A stretch of 64,000 nt of DNA from Hydrocarboniphaga daqingensis (GTDB lineage Bacteria; Pseudomonadota; Gammaproteobacteria; Nevskiales; Nevskiaceae). The position numbers were made by a program, and so were the translations under genes. The stretch spans positions 62,001 through 126,000 of the forward strand of contig NZ_FQWZ01000007.1 in the NCBI RefSeq assembly GCF_900129825.1, in the 5' to 3' direction. This document shows positions 56,986 to 64,000 of this stretch, one piece after another. Position 1 is the first letter of the stretch. Every line of letters starts with the position of its first letter. A model generated the notes under the pieces. The model saw nothing but the letters and a program-made list of their open reading frames with translations, made no database searches and was not told the DNA's origin.

Positions 56986-58440
56986 ATGAAGCAGTCCCTC
57001 TCGCTTAGAGCTGGGATGGCTCTGACGATGACGCCCGCTTTGCAGCAGGCGATCCGTTTGTTGCAGTTGTCGAGCCTCGATCTGCAGATGGAAATCCAGC
57101 AGGCGCTCGACTCCAACCTGATGCTCGAAGCGGAGACCGACGAGCCCGATTGGGACAGCGTGGCGTCCGAGCCGGCGCCGGAAGCCGCGTCCGACACCGA
57201 CGGTGCACTCGAAGAAGTAACCGCGTCGGAAACCATCCCCGACGACATGCCGGTCGACGCCGACTGGCAGGATGTATTCGACGACTATGCCCCCAGCACG
57301 TCCGGGTCTGACGACGAGGGGCTGCAGGACTATCTGCAGGCCAATCTGCGTTCGACCGGTACCTTGCAGGAGCATCTGGCGTCGCAGGCGCAGCTGCTGC
57401 CGGTCAACGAGCGTGACGCCGAGATCGCAGCCAACCTGATCGATGCGATCAACGAAGATGGTTACCTCGAAAACTGGCCGGAGCTGTGCGTTCGGCTCGA
57501 GCAGCAGTTCAACGTCAGTCCGCAGCAGGTCGAGGCGGTACTCAGGCTCGTCCAGGACTTTGACCCACCCGGCGTCGGTGCTCGCGATCTGGCCGAATGT
57601 CTGCGGCTTCAGTTGTTGCAACTCGACTCTGCGACGCCCGGCCATGCGGCTGCGCTGCGCATCGTCGACGGGCACTTGTTGCTGCTGGCGCGCCGTGACG
57701 AAGCCGGGCTGCGTCGCGCGACGGGGCTGGACGTGGCGACGCTGCGTATCGGGGCGGCCCTGGTGCGCAACCTGCAACCGCATCCGGGGCGTCCATTCCA
57801 GGCGCATGAGTCCGATTACCTGAAGCCGGACGTGATCGTCGCCAAGAAAAGCGGCCGCTGGCGCGTGTCCTTGAACCCTGAGCACACACCGAGGCTGCGG
57901 ATCAACTCGCATTACCAGGGCTTCATCAAGCGCGCCGACCAGTCGCGCGACCAGTTGCAGCTCAAGCAGCATCTTCAGGAGGCGCGCTACTTCATCAACA
58001 GCCTCGAATCGCGCAACGAAACGATTCTGCGCGTGTCGCAGTGCATCATCGAAGAGCAGCGCGCATTTCTGGAGTACGGCGAAGAGGCGATGCGTCCTCT
58101 GGTGCTGCGCGATGTTGCCGAGCAGCTGGGGATTCACGAGTCCACCGTGTCCCGAGCCACCGCCAACAAATACATGCTGACGCCGCGTGGACTCTACGAG
58201 TTGAAGTATTTCTTCAGCAGCCACGTGCAGACCACGCAGGGCGGTGTCTGCTCGGCGACCGCGATCCAGGCGATGATCAAGCGCATGGTCGGCGGCGAAG
58301 ACCCGTCCCGTCCGCTGTCTGATTCGACACTGGCCGACTTGTTGCTGAAAGAAGGCATCCAGGTTGCCCGCCGTACCGTTGCAAAGTACCGCGAGGCGCT
58401 CAATATTCCACCTTCACACGAGCGCAAGGCCATCGCATAG
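56986..58440 (+). CDS. rpoN: RNA polymerase sigma-54 factor
   Basis: The 484-residue protein has the activator-interacting N-terminus LSLRAGMALTMTPALQQAIR (region I), an acidic region II (residues 70-120) and the core-binding/HTH domain with LGIHESTVSRATANKYM. It ends with the RpoN box ARRTVAKYREALNIPPS that reads the -24 element. It lies between lptB and hpf in the standard gammaproteobacterial order. Confidence 0.98.
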   Translation: MKQSLSLRAGMALTMTPALQQAIRLLQLSSLDLQMEIQQALDSNLMLEAETDEPDWDSVASEPAPEAASDTDGALEEVTASETIPDDMPVDADWQDVFDDYAPSTSGSDDEGLQDYLQANLRSTGTLQEHLASQAQLLPVNERDAEIAANLIDAINEDGYLENWPELCVRLEQQFNVSPQQVEAVLRLVQDFDPPGVGARDLAECLRLQLLQLDSATPGHAAALRIVDGHLLLLARRDEAGLRRATGLDVATLRIGAALVRNLQPHPGRPFQAHESDYLKPDVIVAKKSGRWRVSLNPEHTPRLRINSHYQGFIKRADQSRDQLQLKQHLQEARYFINSLESRNETILRVSQCIIEEQRAFLEYGEEAMRPLVLRDVAEQLGIHESTVSRATANKYMLTPRGLYELKYFFSSHVQTTQGGVCSATAIQAMIKRMVGGEDPSRPLSDSTLADLLLKEGIQVARRTVAKYREALNIPPSHERKAIA

Positions 58441-58457
58441 AACTCGCTTTACCCCGT

Positions 58458-58509
58458 TGGCGGCGGGGGCCGCCAGCGGTGTACCTACCGGATCCCGTCC
58501 CGGGATCCG
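58458..58509 (+). promoter_or_regulatory. Two hairpins in the hpf leader
   Basis: TGGCGGC/GCCGCCA (58458-58475, loop GGGG) and CGGATCCCG/CGGGATCCG (58489-58509, loop TCC) are perfect stems. The second ends seven bases before the hpf ribosome-binding sequence (AGGAG). No T run follows, so terminator function is unlikely. They may affect processing or translation between rpoN and hpf. Confidence 0.5.
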
Positions 58510-58529
58510 CCCACCAGGAGTCACCCCGA

Positions 58530-58856
58530 ATGAACCTGAACATCTCCGGCCATCATGTCGACCTCACCCCGCCGCTGCGTGACTACGTCACGACCAAGCT
58601 CAAGCGGATCGAACGACACTTCGACAACCTCATCAATGCTGATGTGGTCCTGACGGTGGAGAAGCTCCGGCACAAGGCCGAGGCGACGGTTCACGCCAGC
58701 GGCGCCGACCTGCACGCGGAAGCGACGGTCGATGACAACATGTATGCCGCGATCGACAGCCTGATCGACAAGCTCGACCAGCAGACGCGCCGCCATAAGG
58801 AAAAGCTGCGCGACCACCACGTCCGTGAGGCAGTCAAACGGATGCCGCTGCAGTAG
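58530..58856 (+). CDS. hpf: Ribosome hibernation promoting factor
   Basis: This 108-residue short-form HPF starts MNLNISGHHVDLTPPLRDYV, the conserved N-terminus, and continues KLKRIERHFD. It binds the 30S subunit and promotes ribosome dimer formation in stationary phase. AGGAG lies 9 nt before the chosen ATG; the frame is open slightly upstream but without support. It is followed by a terminator. Confidence 0.96.
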   Translation: MNLNISGHHVDLTPPLRDYVTTKLKRIERHFDNLINADVVLTVEKLRHKAEATVHASGADLHAEATVDDNMYAAIDSLIDKLDQQTRRHKEKLRDHHVREAVKRMPLQ

Positions 58857-58876
58857 CCAAGGCGTTTGATTGATCG

Positions 58877-58908
58877 GGCCTCGCGCCATCCGGCGCGGGG
58901 CCTTTTTA
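58877..58908 (+). terminator. Rho-independent terminator after hpf
   Basis: An 11-bp stem (GGCCTCGCGCC with GGCGCGGGGCC, one G-T pair) and the loop ATCC are followed by TTTTTA. It separates rpoN-hpf from the ptsN operon. Confidence 0.85.
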
Positions 58909-58978
58909 TTGGCGGCGCGAGATGCAATGCAAAATCGGCCTCGTCCGTATTGAGGTCATTTCGACGACTGCCAGTTCA

Positions 58979-59001
58979 TATAGAATCGTGTGCTAACACG
59001 A
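58979..59001 (+). promoter_or_regulatory. ptsN -10 region with adjacent palindrome
   Basis: A -10-like TATAGA (58979-58984) is followed after one base by the perfect palindrome TCGTGT-GCTA-ACACGA (58986-59001), which would overlap the transcription start. No clear -35 is seen. An operator is possible; the binding protein is unknown. Confidence 0.4.
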
Positions 59002-59021
59002 CGCGTACGGAGACCGATTCA

Positions 59022-59480
59022 ATGAAATTGAGTGAGATTCTCGTGGCAGAGCGGGTGTCGTCCGGCACGTCGGTGACCAGCAAGAAGAAGGCGCTCGAAG
59101 AGCTGTCCGCGCTGCTGGCCAAAGGTGCGGAAGCGCTCGCGCCGGGTGACGTGTTCAACAGCCTGACCGGCCGCGAGAAGCTGGGCAGCACCGGCCTCGG
59201 GCATGGCGTGGCGATCCCGCATGGCCGCATGGCCGGCGTGCCCTCCAGCGTTGGCGCCTTCATGCGGCTCAAGCATCCGGTCGATTACGACGCGCATGAC
59301 GGCAATCCGGTCGATCTGGTGTTCGGCTTGCTGGTACCTCAGGCGGCGACCGAGGCTCACTTGAAGCATCTGGCGGCCATCGCCGAGATGTTTTCCGACG
59401 AGGAATTCTGCGCCAAGTTGCGCGCTGCCCCGGACGACCGCGCGCTGTACTCGCTGCTCGCCGGCTACACCGCCGCCTGA
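59022..59480 (+). CDS. ptsN: Nitrogen-regulatory PTS EIIA protein
   Basis: The 152-residue EIIA-Ntr protein has the phosphorylated histidine H67 in GVAIPHGRM. It receives phosphate from an NPr/HPr-like carrier and regulates rather than transports. It starts at the ATG giving MKLSEIL and is preceded by a -10/palindrome. hprK follows 17 bp downstream. Confidence 0.96.
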   Translation: MKLSEILVAERVSSGTSVTSKKKALEELSALLAKGAEALAPGDVFNSLTGREKLGSTGLGHGVAIPHGRMAGVPSSVGAFMRLKHPVDYDAHDGNPVDLVFGLLVPQAATEAHLKHLAAIAEMFSDEEFCAKLRAAPDDRALYSLLAGYTAA

Positions 59481-59497
59481 TCAGGGCGCGCGACGCA

Positions 59498-60079
59498 ATG
59501 GGCGTCGACGCACCAGGCGCCGCCCCGTCGCTGACGTTGCATGGCGTTTTTATCCAGATATTCGATGTGGGTGTACTGATAACCGGCGGCAGTGGTGTGG
59601 GCAAGAGCGAACTGGCGCTGGAGTTGCTCGCCCGGGGGCATCGTCTGGTTGCCGACGATGCTGCCGAGTTCTATCGCGGCAGCGATGGAAGGATTCAGGG
59701 TCGTTGCCCGCCCCTGCTGAGCGGCTTTCTCGAAGTGCGCGGTCTGGGCATCTTGAATGTCGGCCGGATGTTCGGCGCTGCCGCGTTGCTCGCCAGTTGC
59801 CCGCTGGACCTGATGTTGCGGCTGCAATCGCCGGGCGATGTCGCCGAAGCGCCCGATCGGGTCTATGGTCAACGCACGCTGCGCCGGGTCCTTGATGCCG
59901 ATATCGCGGAGATCGCGCTGCCAATCCGGCTCGGCCACAACTTGGCGGCGCTGGCGGAAGCGGCCAGTCGTGACCAGCGTTTGAAGCGCGCCGGATATGA
60001 CGCGGCCGCCGACTTCGTGGCGATCCAGTTGCGCGCCATCAACCCTGCATCTTTACCGTCGGAGGAGCGCCGTTCATGA
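59498..60079 (+). CDS. hprK: HPr kinase/phosphorylase, short form (C-terminal domain only)
   Basis: The 193-residue protein keeps the catalytic core: Walker A GGSGVGKS (30-37), LVADD (50-54) and the HprK signature EVRGLGILNVGRMFG (79-93). Canonical HprK is about 310 residues with an N-terminal domain, absent here. It would phosphorylate the serine of HPr (S45), encoded 1.3 kb downstream. Its stop overlaps the rapZ start (ATGA). Regulatory control probably differs from that of full-length enzymes. Confidence 0.92.
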   Translation: MGVDAPGAAPSLTLHGVFIQIFDVGVLITGGSGVGKSELALELLARGHRLVADDAAEFYRGSDGRIQGRCPPLLSGFLEVRGLGILNVGRMFGAAALLASCPLDLMLRLQSPGDVAEAPDRVYGQRTLRRVLDADIAEIALPIRLGHNLAALAEAASRDQRLKRAGYDAAADFVAIQLRAINPASLPSEERRS

Positions 60080-60939
60080 AGTTGGTCATCGTCAGCGGAC
60101 TATCCGGCGCCGGCAAGACCGTTGCACTCAAGCAGTTCGAAGACCTTGGCTGGTATTGCATCGACAACATCCCGCTGGCGCTGATCGAGCCACTGCTGCG
60201 GCGTGCGCTCGGTGAAAAGGCCGATAAGCGCTACGAGCGCATGGCCGTGGGCATCGATGCGCGCGAAACCGCTGCGCAGATTCGCCGTTTTCCCAGCTAT
60301 CTGGCCAAGCTGCGCGAGAAAGGCGTCGATGTCCGCGTGCTGTTCCTGACCGCCGACGACGATGTGATCATGCGCCGCTATAGCGAAACGCGGCGCAAGC
60401 ACCCGCTGTCGAGCGCCAAGCTGTCGCTGCTTGAAGCGGTGCAACTCGAGCGCAAGCTGCTGCAGCCGATCGCCAACTTCGCCGAGGAGCCGCTGGACAC
60501 CTCGCACATGAATCTCCATGACGCCCGCGAGGCGGTGTACCAGCGACTGTCGGAGCAGGCGGCCGGCAAGCTGTCGGTGCTGTTCCTCAGCTTTGGCTTC
60601 AAGAACGGTGTGCCCAGTGGCGTCGACTACATCTTCGACGTCCGCTGCCTACCCAATCCGCACTGGGACCCGACACTGCGTGAGCTGACCGGGCGCGACG
60701 CCAAAGTCGAAACCTGGCTCAAGAGCCACACGCCGGTGACGGCGATGGTGACCGATATCGCCGACTTCCTCGAAAAGTGGTTGCCGGCATTCCGCGCCCA
60801 GGATCGCGCCTATCTGACGATCGCCATCGGTTGTACCGGCGGCCAGCATCGCAGCGTCTACATCGTCGAGCGTCTCGCGGAGCACTTCGCCCGCCACACC
60901 GATCAGATCATGCACAAACATCGGGAGCTGCAATCTTGA
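60076..60939 (+). CDS. rapZ: RNase adapter protein RapZ
   Basis: The 287-residue P-loop protein has Walker A GLSGAGKT (8-15). The C-terminal domain has FGFKNGVPSGVDYIFDVRCL and IGCTGGQHRSVYIVE. In E. coli it controls GlmZ decay and so amino-sugar synthesis. Start and stop overlap the neighbours (ATGA with hprK, TTGA with the next gene). Confidence 0.96.
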   Translation: MKLVIVSGLSGAGKTVALKQFEDLGWYCIDNIPLALIEPLLRRALGEKADKRYERMAVGIDARETAAQIRRFPSYLAKLREKGVDVRVLFLTADDDVIMRRYSETRRKHPLSSAKLSLLEAVQLERKLLQPIANFAEEPLDTSHMNLHDAREAVYQRLSEQAAGKLSVLFLSFGFKNGVPSGVDYIFDVRCLPNPHWDPTLRELTGRDAKVETWLKSHTPVTAMVTDIADFLEKWLPAFRAQDRAYLTIAIGCTGGQHRSVYIVERLAEHFARHTDQIMHKHRELQS

Positions 60940-61349
60940 GCGCGGCAGGTCCTGCCGTCGGTGTGCTGCTGGTTACCCACGGCAAACTCGGTCATCTGTT
61001 GCTGGAGACCATGAGCGACATGCTCGGCCCGCTGCCGATGGCCTGCGACGTGCTCGAAGTGCGCCGCGTCCAGGCAACCGAAGTGCTGCTGCGGCAGGGC
61101 GCCCGCATGATCGAGCGGCTCGACGCCGGTGCCGGCGTGCTGATGCTGACCGACGCCTACGGCTCGACGCCGGCGAACATTGCCAACAAGTTGGCGATCG
61201 GAACGCCGACGCTGGTCGTGGCCGGCGTCAACCTGCCGATGCTGGTCCGTGTTTTTAACTACCCGACGTTGAGCCTGGATGTGATGGCGCGCGCCGCGGT
61301 CGAAGGTGGCCAGAAGGGCGTCACGCTATGCCCTCGGGCCTCTATTTAA
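60936..61349 (+). CDS. PTS EIIA protein, mannose/fructose family
   Basis: This 137-residue EIIA-Man-type domain has H15 in LLVTHGKLG as the phosphorylation site, plus MLTDAYGSTPANIAN and VVAGVNLPML. I chose the TTG at 60936: it overlaps the rapZ stop (TTGA), has a GGGAG upstream and fits the family length, whereas no ATG is suitably placed. There is no EIIB, EIIC or EIID partner, so it is a regulatory rather than transport subunit. Confidence 0.88.
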   Translation: MSAAGPAVGVLLVTHGKLGHLLLETMSDMLGPLPMACDVLEVRRVQATEVLLRQGARMIERLDAGAGVLMLTDAYGSTPANIANKLAIGTPTLVVAGVNLPMLVRVFNYPTLSLDVMARAAVEGGQKGVTLCPRASI

Positions 61350-61359
61350 GGAGATCGTC

Positions 61360-61626
61360 GTGGAATGTACCGTCAGCATCGTTAATCGTCTCGGCTTGCA
61401 TGCGCGTGCCGCCGCCAAGCTGGTGACGCTGGCGTCGAAGTTCAGCGCCGACATTCGCGTGCGCAAAGATCAGCGTGAAGTCAGCGGCAAGAGCATCATG
61501 GGCGTGATGATGCTGGCGGCCGCCCAAGGCAGCCAGATCACCCTGATCGCGGAAGGCGACGATGCCCAAGCCGCACTCGACGAACTCTCCGCGCTGGTCG
61601 CGGATCGCTTCGGCGAGGAGGCCTGA
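61360..61626 (+). CDS. ptsH: Phosphocarrier protein HPr
   Basis: The 88-residue protein has H14 in RLGLHARAA, phosphorylated by EI, and S45 in GKSIMGVMML, the HprK target. It starts at a GTG six bases after AAGGAG; the open frame continues upstream but without a good start. It may be the NPr-like carrier of this regulatory PTS. ptsI follows 47 bp later. Confidence 0.95.
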   Translation: MECTVSIVNRLGLHARAAAKLVTLASKFSADIRVRKDQREVSGKSIMGVMMLAAAQGSQITLIAEGDDAQAALDELSALVADRFGEEA

Positions 61627-61673
61627 GGGCGGATGATGATGGTTGCGATTCGCCAAACCGACGGTAGCCGCAC

Positions 61674-63419
61674 ATGAGCCTGTGGCTGACCGGTATCGGC
61701 GTGTCGCGCGGGATCGCGATCGGCCGCGTGCAAAAGTTGCACGGCGGCGATCTGGAGATTCCCGAGTACAGCTTGCCGCCGTCGGATATCGACGGCGAGG
61801 TGGTGCGCTTCTATGGCGCTCAGCGCCGCGCCAAGGAGCAGTTGCGCGAAGTGCGCAGCAAGATCCCGGTCGGTACGCCCGGCGACATTGCGGCCTTCAT
61901 CGACACCCATCTGCTGATGATGGACGACCGCTCGATCACCGAGGCCACGGTCAGCCACATCCGCAGCCAGCGCTGCAATGCCGAGGCCGCGTTGCGCCGC
62001 GCGCGCGACGCGCTGGTCGAGGTGTTCGAGCAGATGGAAGATCCGTATCTGCGCACCCGCCGTGACGACGTCGAGCATGTTTGCACGCGAATTCTGCGCG
62101 TGCTGATGAAGACCGACCGCGCGCTGGCGATGAAGTCGGACAGCATCTCCGAGCCGACCGTGATCGTGTCCGATGACATCACGCCGGCCGACATCATCCT
62201 GCTGTCGCAGCAGTCGGTGGTGGCCTTCGTCACCGAGTACGGCGGCCCCTTGAGCCACACGGCGATCCTGGCGCGCAGCTTGGGTATCCCGGCCGTCGTC
62301 GGCGTGCACAACGCCCGGCGTCTGATGCGCGAAGGCGAGCAGGCGATCATCGACGGCGAGCTGGGCCATGCATTGGCCGATCCCGAGTCGCTGGCCTTGG
62401 CGTTCTACCGGCGCAAGCAGCGCAGCCAGGCCCAGGCGCGCAAGAAGCTGACGCTGCTGCGTGACGAGCCAGCCGAATCACGCGATGGCGAGTTGATTCA
62501 CTTGCTGGCCAACATCGAACTGCCCGAAGACGCAGCCGTCGCAGCCGCCAACGGCGCCGAGGGCGTCGGTTTGTACCGCACCGAATTCCTGTTCATGAAT
62601 CGCAAGGATCAGCCGAGCGAGGAAGAGCAGTACGACGCCTACGCGCGAGTGGTATCGGCCGTGAACGGGCCGATCACGATCCGCACGCTCGATCTGGGCG
62701 CCGACAAGCAGGTCGACTCCGGTCGCAGCCACGGCCCGACGCCGAACAACCCGGCGCTGGGATTGCGTGCGATCCGGCTGTGCCTGAAAGAGCCCGAGAT
62801 GTTCCGTACGCAGGTGCGCGCGCTGCTGCGCGCCTCGGCGCACGGGCAGATGCAGATCATGCTGCCGATGATCAGCAACCTCGCCGAGTTCCGCCAGGCA
62901 GCGGCGATCATCAACACCTCGCGCGACGAGTTGCGTGCTCAGGGCGTGCCGATGGCCGGCAAGGTGCCGATCGGCGCGATGATCGAAGTCCCCGCCGCCG
63001 CGATCGCGGCGCCGATGATCGCCCGCCATGCGCGCTTTTTCTCCATCGGCACCAACGACTTGATCCAGTACACGCTGGCCATCGACCGCGTCGACGACGA
63101 GGTCAATTATCTGTACGACCCGCTGCATCCAGCGGTACTGCAGCTGATCCGCATGACCATACAGGCGGGTGAGGCTGCGGGTATCAGTGTGGCGATGTGC
63201 GGCGAAATGGCCGGCGACCCCCGCTATACGCGCTTGCTGTTGGGGTTGGGGCTGACCGAATTCTCGATGCATCCTAGCAGCGTGCTCGAGGTCAAAAGCG
63301 TGGTCCGCGAATCGTCGGTCGGCGAGTTGCGCGGCCGCGTTGGCGGCTTGCTGGAGCGGATCATGAGCGGCGAGACCGGCGCCGACCCGCTCGAAGAGCT
63401 GCTGCGACCCGCGAGCTGA
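61674..63419 (+). CDS. ptsI: Phosphoenolpyruvate-protein phosphotransferase (enzyme I)
   Basis: This 581-residue EI has the phosphorylated H195 in GGPLSHTAILARSLGIPA and the PEP-binding part with EGVGLYRTEFLFMNR, IRTLDLGADKQ, FSIGTNDLIQYTLA and MCGEMAGD. The length fits ordinary EI; no GAF domain (as in PtsP) is present. It starts the phosphate relay to HPr and on to the EIIA proteins. Confidence 0.97.
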   Translation: MSLWLTGIGVSRGIAIGRVQKLHGGDLEIPEYSLPPSDIDGEVVRFYGAQRRAKEQLREVRSKIPVGTPGDIAAFIDTHLLMMDDRSITEATVSHIRSQRCNAEAALRRARDALVEVFEQMEDPYLRTRRDDVEHVCTRILRVLMKTDRALAMKSDSISEPTVIVSDDITPADIILLSQQSVVAFVTEYGGPLSHTAILARSLGIPAVVGVHNARRLMREGEQAIIDGELGHALADPESLALAFYRRKQRSQAQARKKLTLLRDEPAESRDGELIHLLANIELPEDAAVAAANGAEGVGLYRTEFLFMNRKDQPSEEEQYDAYARVVSAVNGPITIRTLDLGADKQVDSGRSHGPTPNNPALGLRAIRLCLKEPEMFRTQVRALLRASAHGQMQIMLPMISNLAEFRQAAAIINTSRDELRAQGVPMAGKVPIGAMIEVPAAAIAAPMIARHARFFSIGTNDLIQYTLAIDRVDDEVNYLYDPLHPAVLQLIRMTIQAGEAAGISVAMCGEMAGDPRYTRLLLGLGLTEFSMHPSSVLEVKSVVRESSVGELRGRVGGLLERIMSGETGADPLEELLRPAS

Positions 63420-63485
63420 CCGCGCCGCACCACCCAACGGGCCGGGCCATACACAAACCTTGTGACGGCGGACGGTTCAGCACCT

Positions 63486-63491
63486 TATAAT
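63486..63491 (+). promoter_or_regulatory. -10 element of petA
   Basis: TATAAT is a perfect -10 hexamer, 88 bp before the petA ATG. TTGTGA at 63460-63465 could be a -35 but the 20-bp spacing is long. Confidence 0.45.
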
Positions 63492-63578
63492 CGCAGGGCT
63501 TCGGGTGTAGCCCGCTAGCTGCATGAGCCGAACCCGGCTCTGCGCCCGCCGCCACGAACATCTACCGAATCCAGATCT

Positions 63579-64000
63579 ATGCAAAATGCTGCTGCTGGCC
63601 CGAAAGGCATTGGCCCCGAGGGCGCGAGCCCGGGTTCCGAGGTTGACCAAGGCCGTCGTCGTTTCCTGACGCTCGCCACCTCCGGCGTCGGTGCCGTTGG
63701 CGCCGGCTTCGTTGTCTGGCCCTTCTTGGCGTCGCTCAAACCCAGCGAACGCGCCAAAGCGCTCGGCGCTCCGGTCAAAGCCGACATCGCCGGCCTTGAA
63801 GATGGCCAGATGCTGACGCTGGCCTGGCGTGGTAAACCGGTCTGGATCATCAAGCGGACGCCCGCGATGATCGAGAGCCTGACCAAGGTCAAGGCCGAGG
63901 TCGCCGACCCCGAGTCGTCGGTTCAGCAGCAGCCCGAGTACGCGAAGAACGAAACGCGGTCGATCAAGCCGGGCATCATGGTCATGGTCGGGTCCTGCAC
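63579..64000 (+). CDS. petA: Ubiquinol-cytochrome c reductase, Rieske iron-sulfur subunit, 3' truncated
   Basis: The first 140 residues are visible. A twin-arginine signal (RRRFLT) is followed by a hydrophobic anchor (VGAVGAGFVVWPFLASL) and then LKPSERAKALGAPVKADIAG and MLTLAWRGKPVWIIKRT, the conserved start of proteobacterial Rieske subunits. The cluster-binding CxH loops lie beyond the window end. The protein is part of the cytochrome bc1 complex in the inner membrane. Cytochrome b (petB) is expected next. Confidence 0.95.
   Translation, partial: MQNAAAGPKGIGPEGASPGSEVDQGRRRFLTLATSGVGAVGAGFVVWPFLASLKPSERAKALGAPVKADIAGLEDGQMLTLAWRGKPVWIIKRTPAMIESLTKVKAEVADPESSVQQQPEYAKNETRSIKPGIMVMVGSC

Overview
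The window is a dense, GC-rich bacterial chromosome segment with genes on both strands. There are no rRNA or tRNA genes and no recognisable IS, phage or CRISPR elements. The kdsD-kdsC-lptC-lptA-lptB-rpoN-hpf-ptsN-hprK-rapZ-EIIA(Man)-HPr-ptsI order, the ibaG-murA pair, the hisG-hisD pair and a class Ia ribonucleotide reductase with two ATP cones point to a Gram-negative gammaproteobacterium. Nevskiales/Xanthomonadales-like is my best guess. This is inferred from gene content and order, not from a marker-gene search.

Layout. 0-2.2 kb: the 3' end of a YCF48-like protein, a bidirectional terminator and nrdB. 2.6-5.8 kb: an OlsB/OlsF-like acyltransferase, and a LysR regulator coupled to a lipoprotein hydrolase. 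6.0-9.9 kb: a co-directional run of peroxiredoxin-like, membrane, DinB-like, ATP-grasp, YHS and DoxX-like genes. 10-16.1 kb: a TonB-dependent receptor and a two-copy beta-helix-like lipoprotein behind a convincing Pho box. 16.4-19.4 kb: nrdA, separated from nrdB by 14 kb. 19.8-25.6 kb: manC, a DUF1338 enzyme, a zinc-ribbon/Ser-Thr kinase/FGE-fold fusion and a second membrane-anchored FGE-fold protein. 25.7-28.7 kb: modABC behind a palindromic ModE box, with modE convergent to it. 28.7-33.1 kb: a MacAB-type exporter operon that runs into modE. 33.3-38.1 kb: a poly-Gly lipoprotein and, divergently, a winged-helix/kinase/TPR regulator, with an 11-bp-period direct repeat between them. 38.2-40.1 kb: a yjfL-yjfM-yjfC-like trio. 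40.2-43.1 kb: a DUF4382 lipoprotein, hisD and hisG. 43.2-48.5 kb: eutBC, a siderophore-type TonB receptor and a NYN-LOTUS protein. 48.6-51.7 kb: murA, ibaG and a YadGH-like ABC transporter. 51.9-53.3 kb: photolyase. 53.4-63.4 kb: Kdo/Lpt, sigma-54 and regulatory PTS genes. 63.6 kb to the end: the start of petA (Rieske protein).

How parts work together. nrdA and nrdB each carry a candidate pair of NrdR boxes 32 bp apart and a DnaA-box-like site, so the split genes could still be co-regulated. KdsD and KdsC make Kdo, and LptC, LptA and LptB move LPS to the outer membrane. The PTS genes lack any sugar permease and look regulatory; HprK is short but keeps its kinase motifs, and HPr keeps both its His and its Ser site. 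ModE probably controls modABC.

The strongest leads are the Pho-box receptor/lipoprotein pair (substrate unknown), the winged-helix/kinase/TPR protein with a direct repeat spaced as an OmpR-type operator would be, the tandem FGE-fold proteins that lack the catalytic cysteine pair, and the DinB/ATP-grasp/peroxiredoxin cluster. I see no single system that is certainly new.
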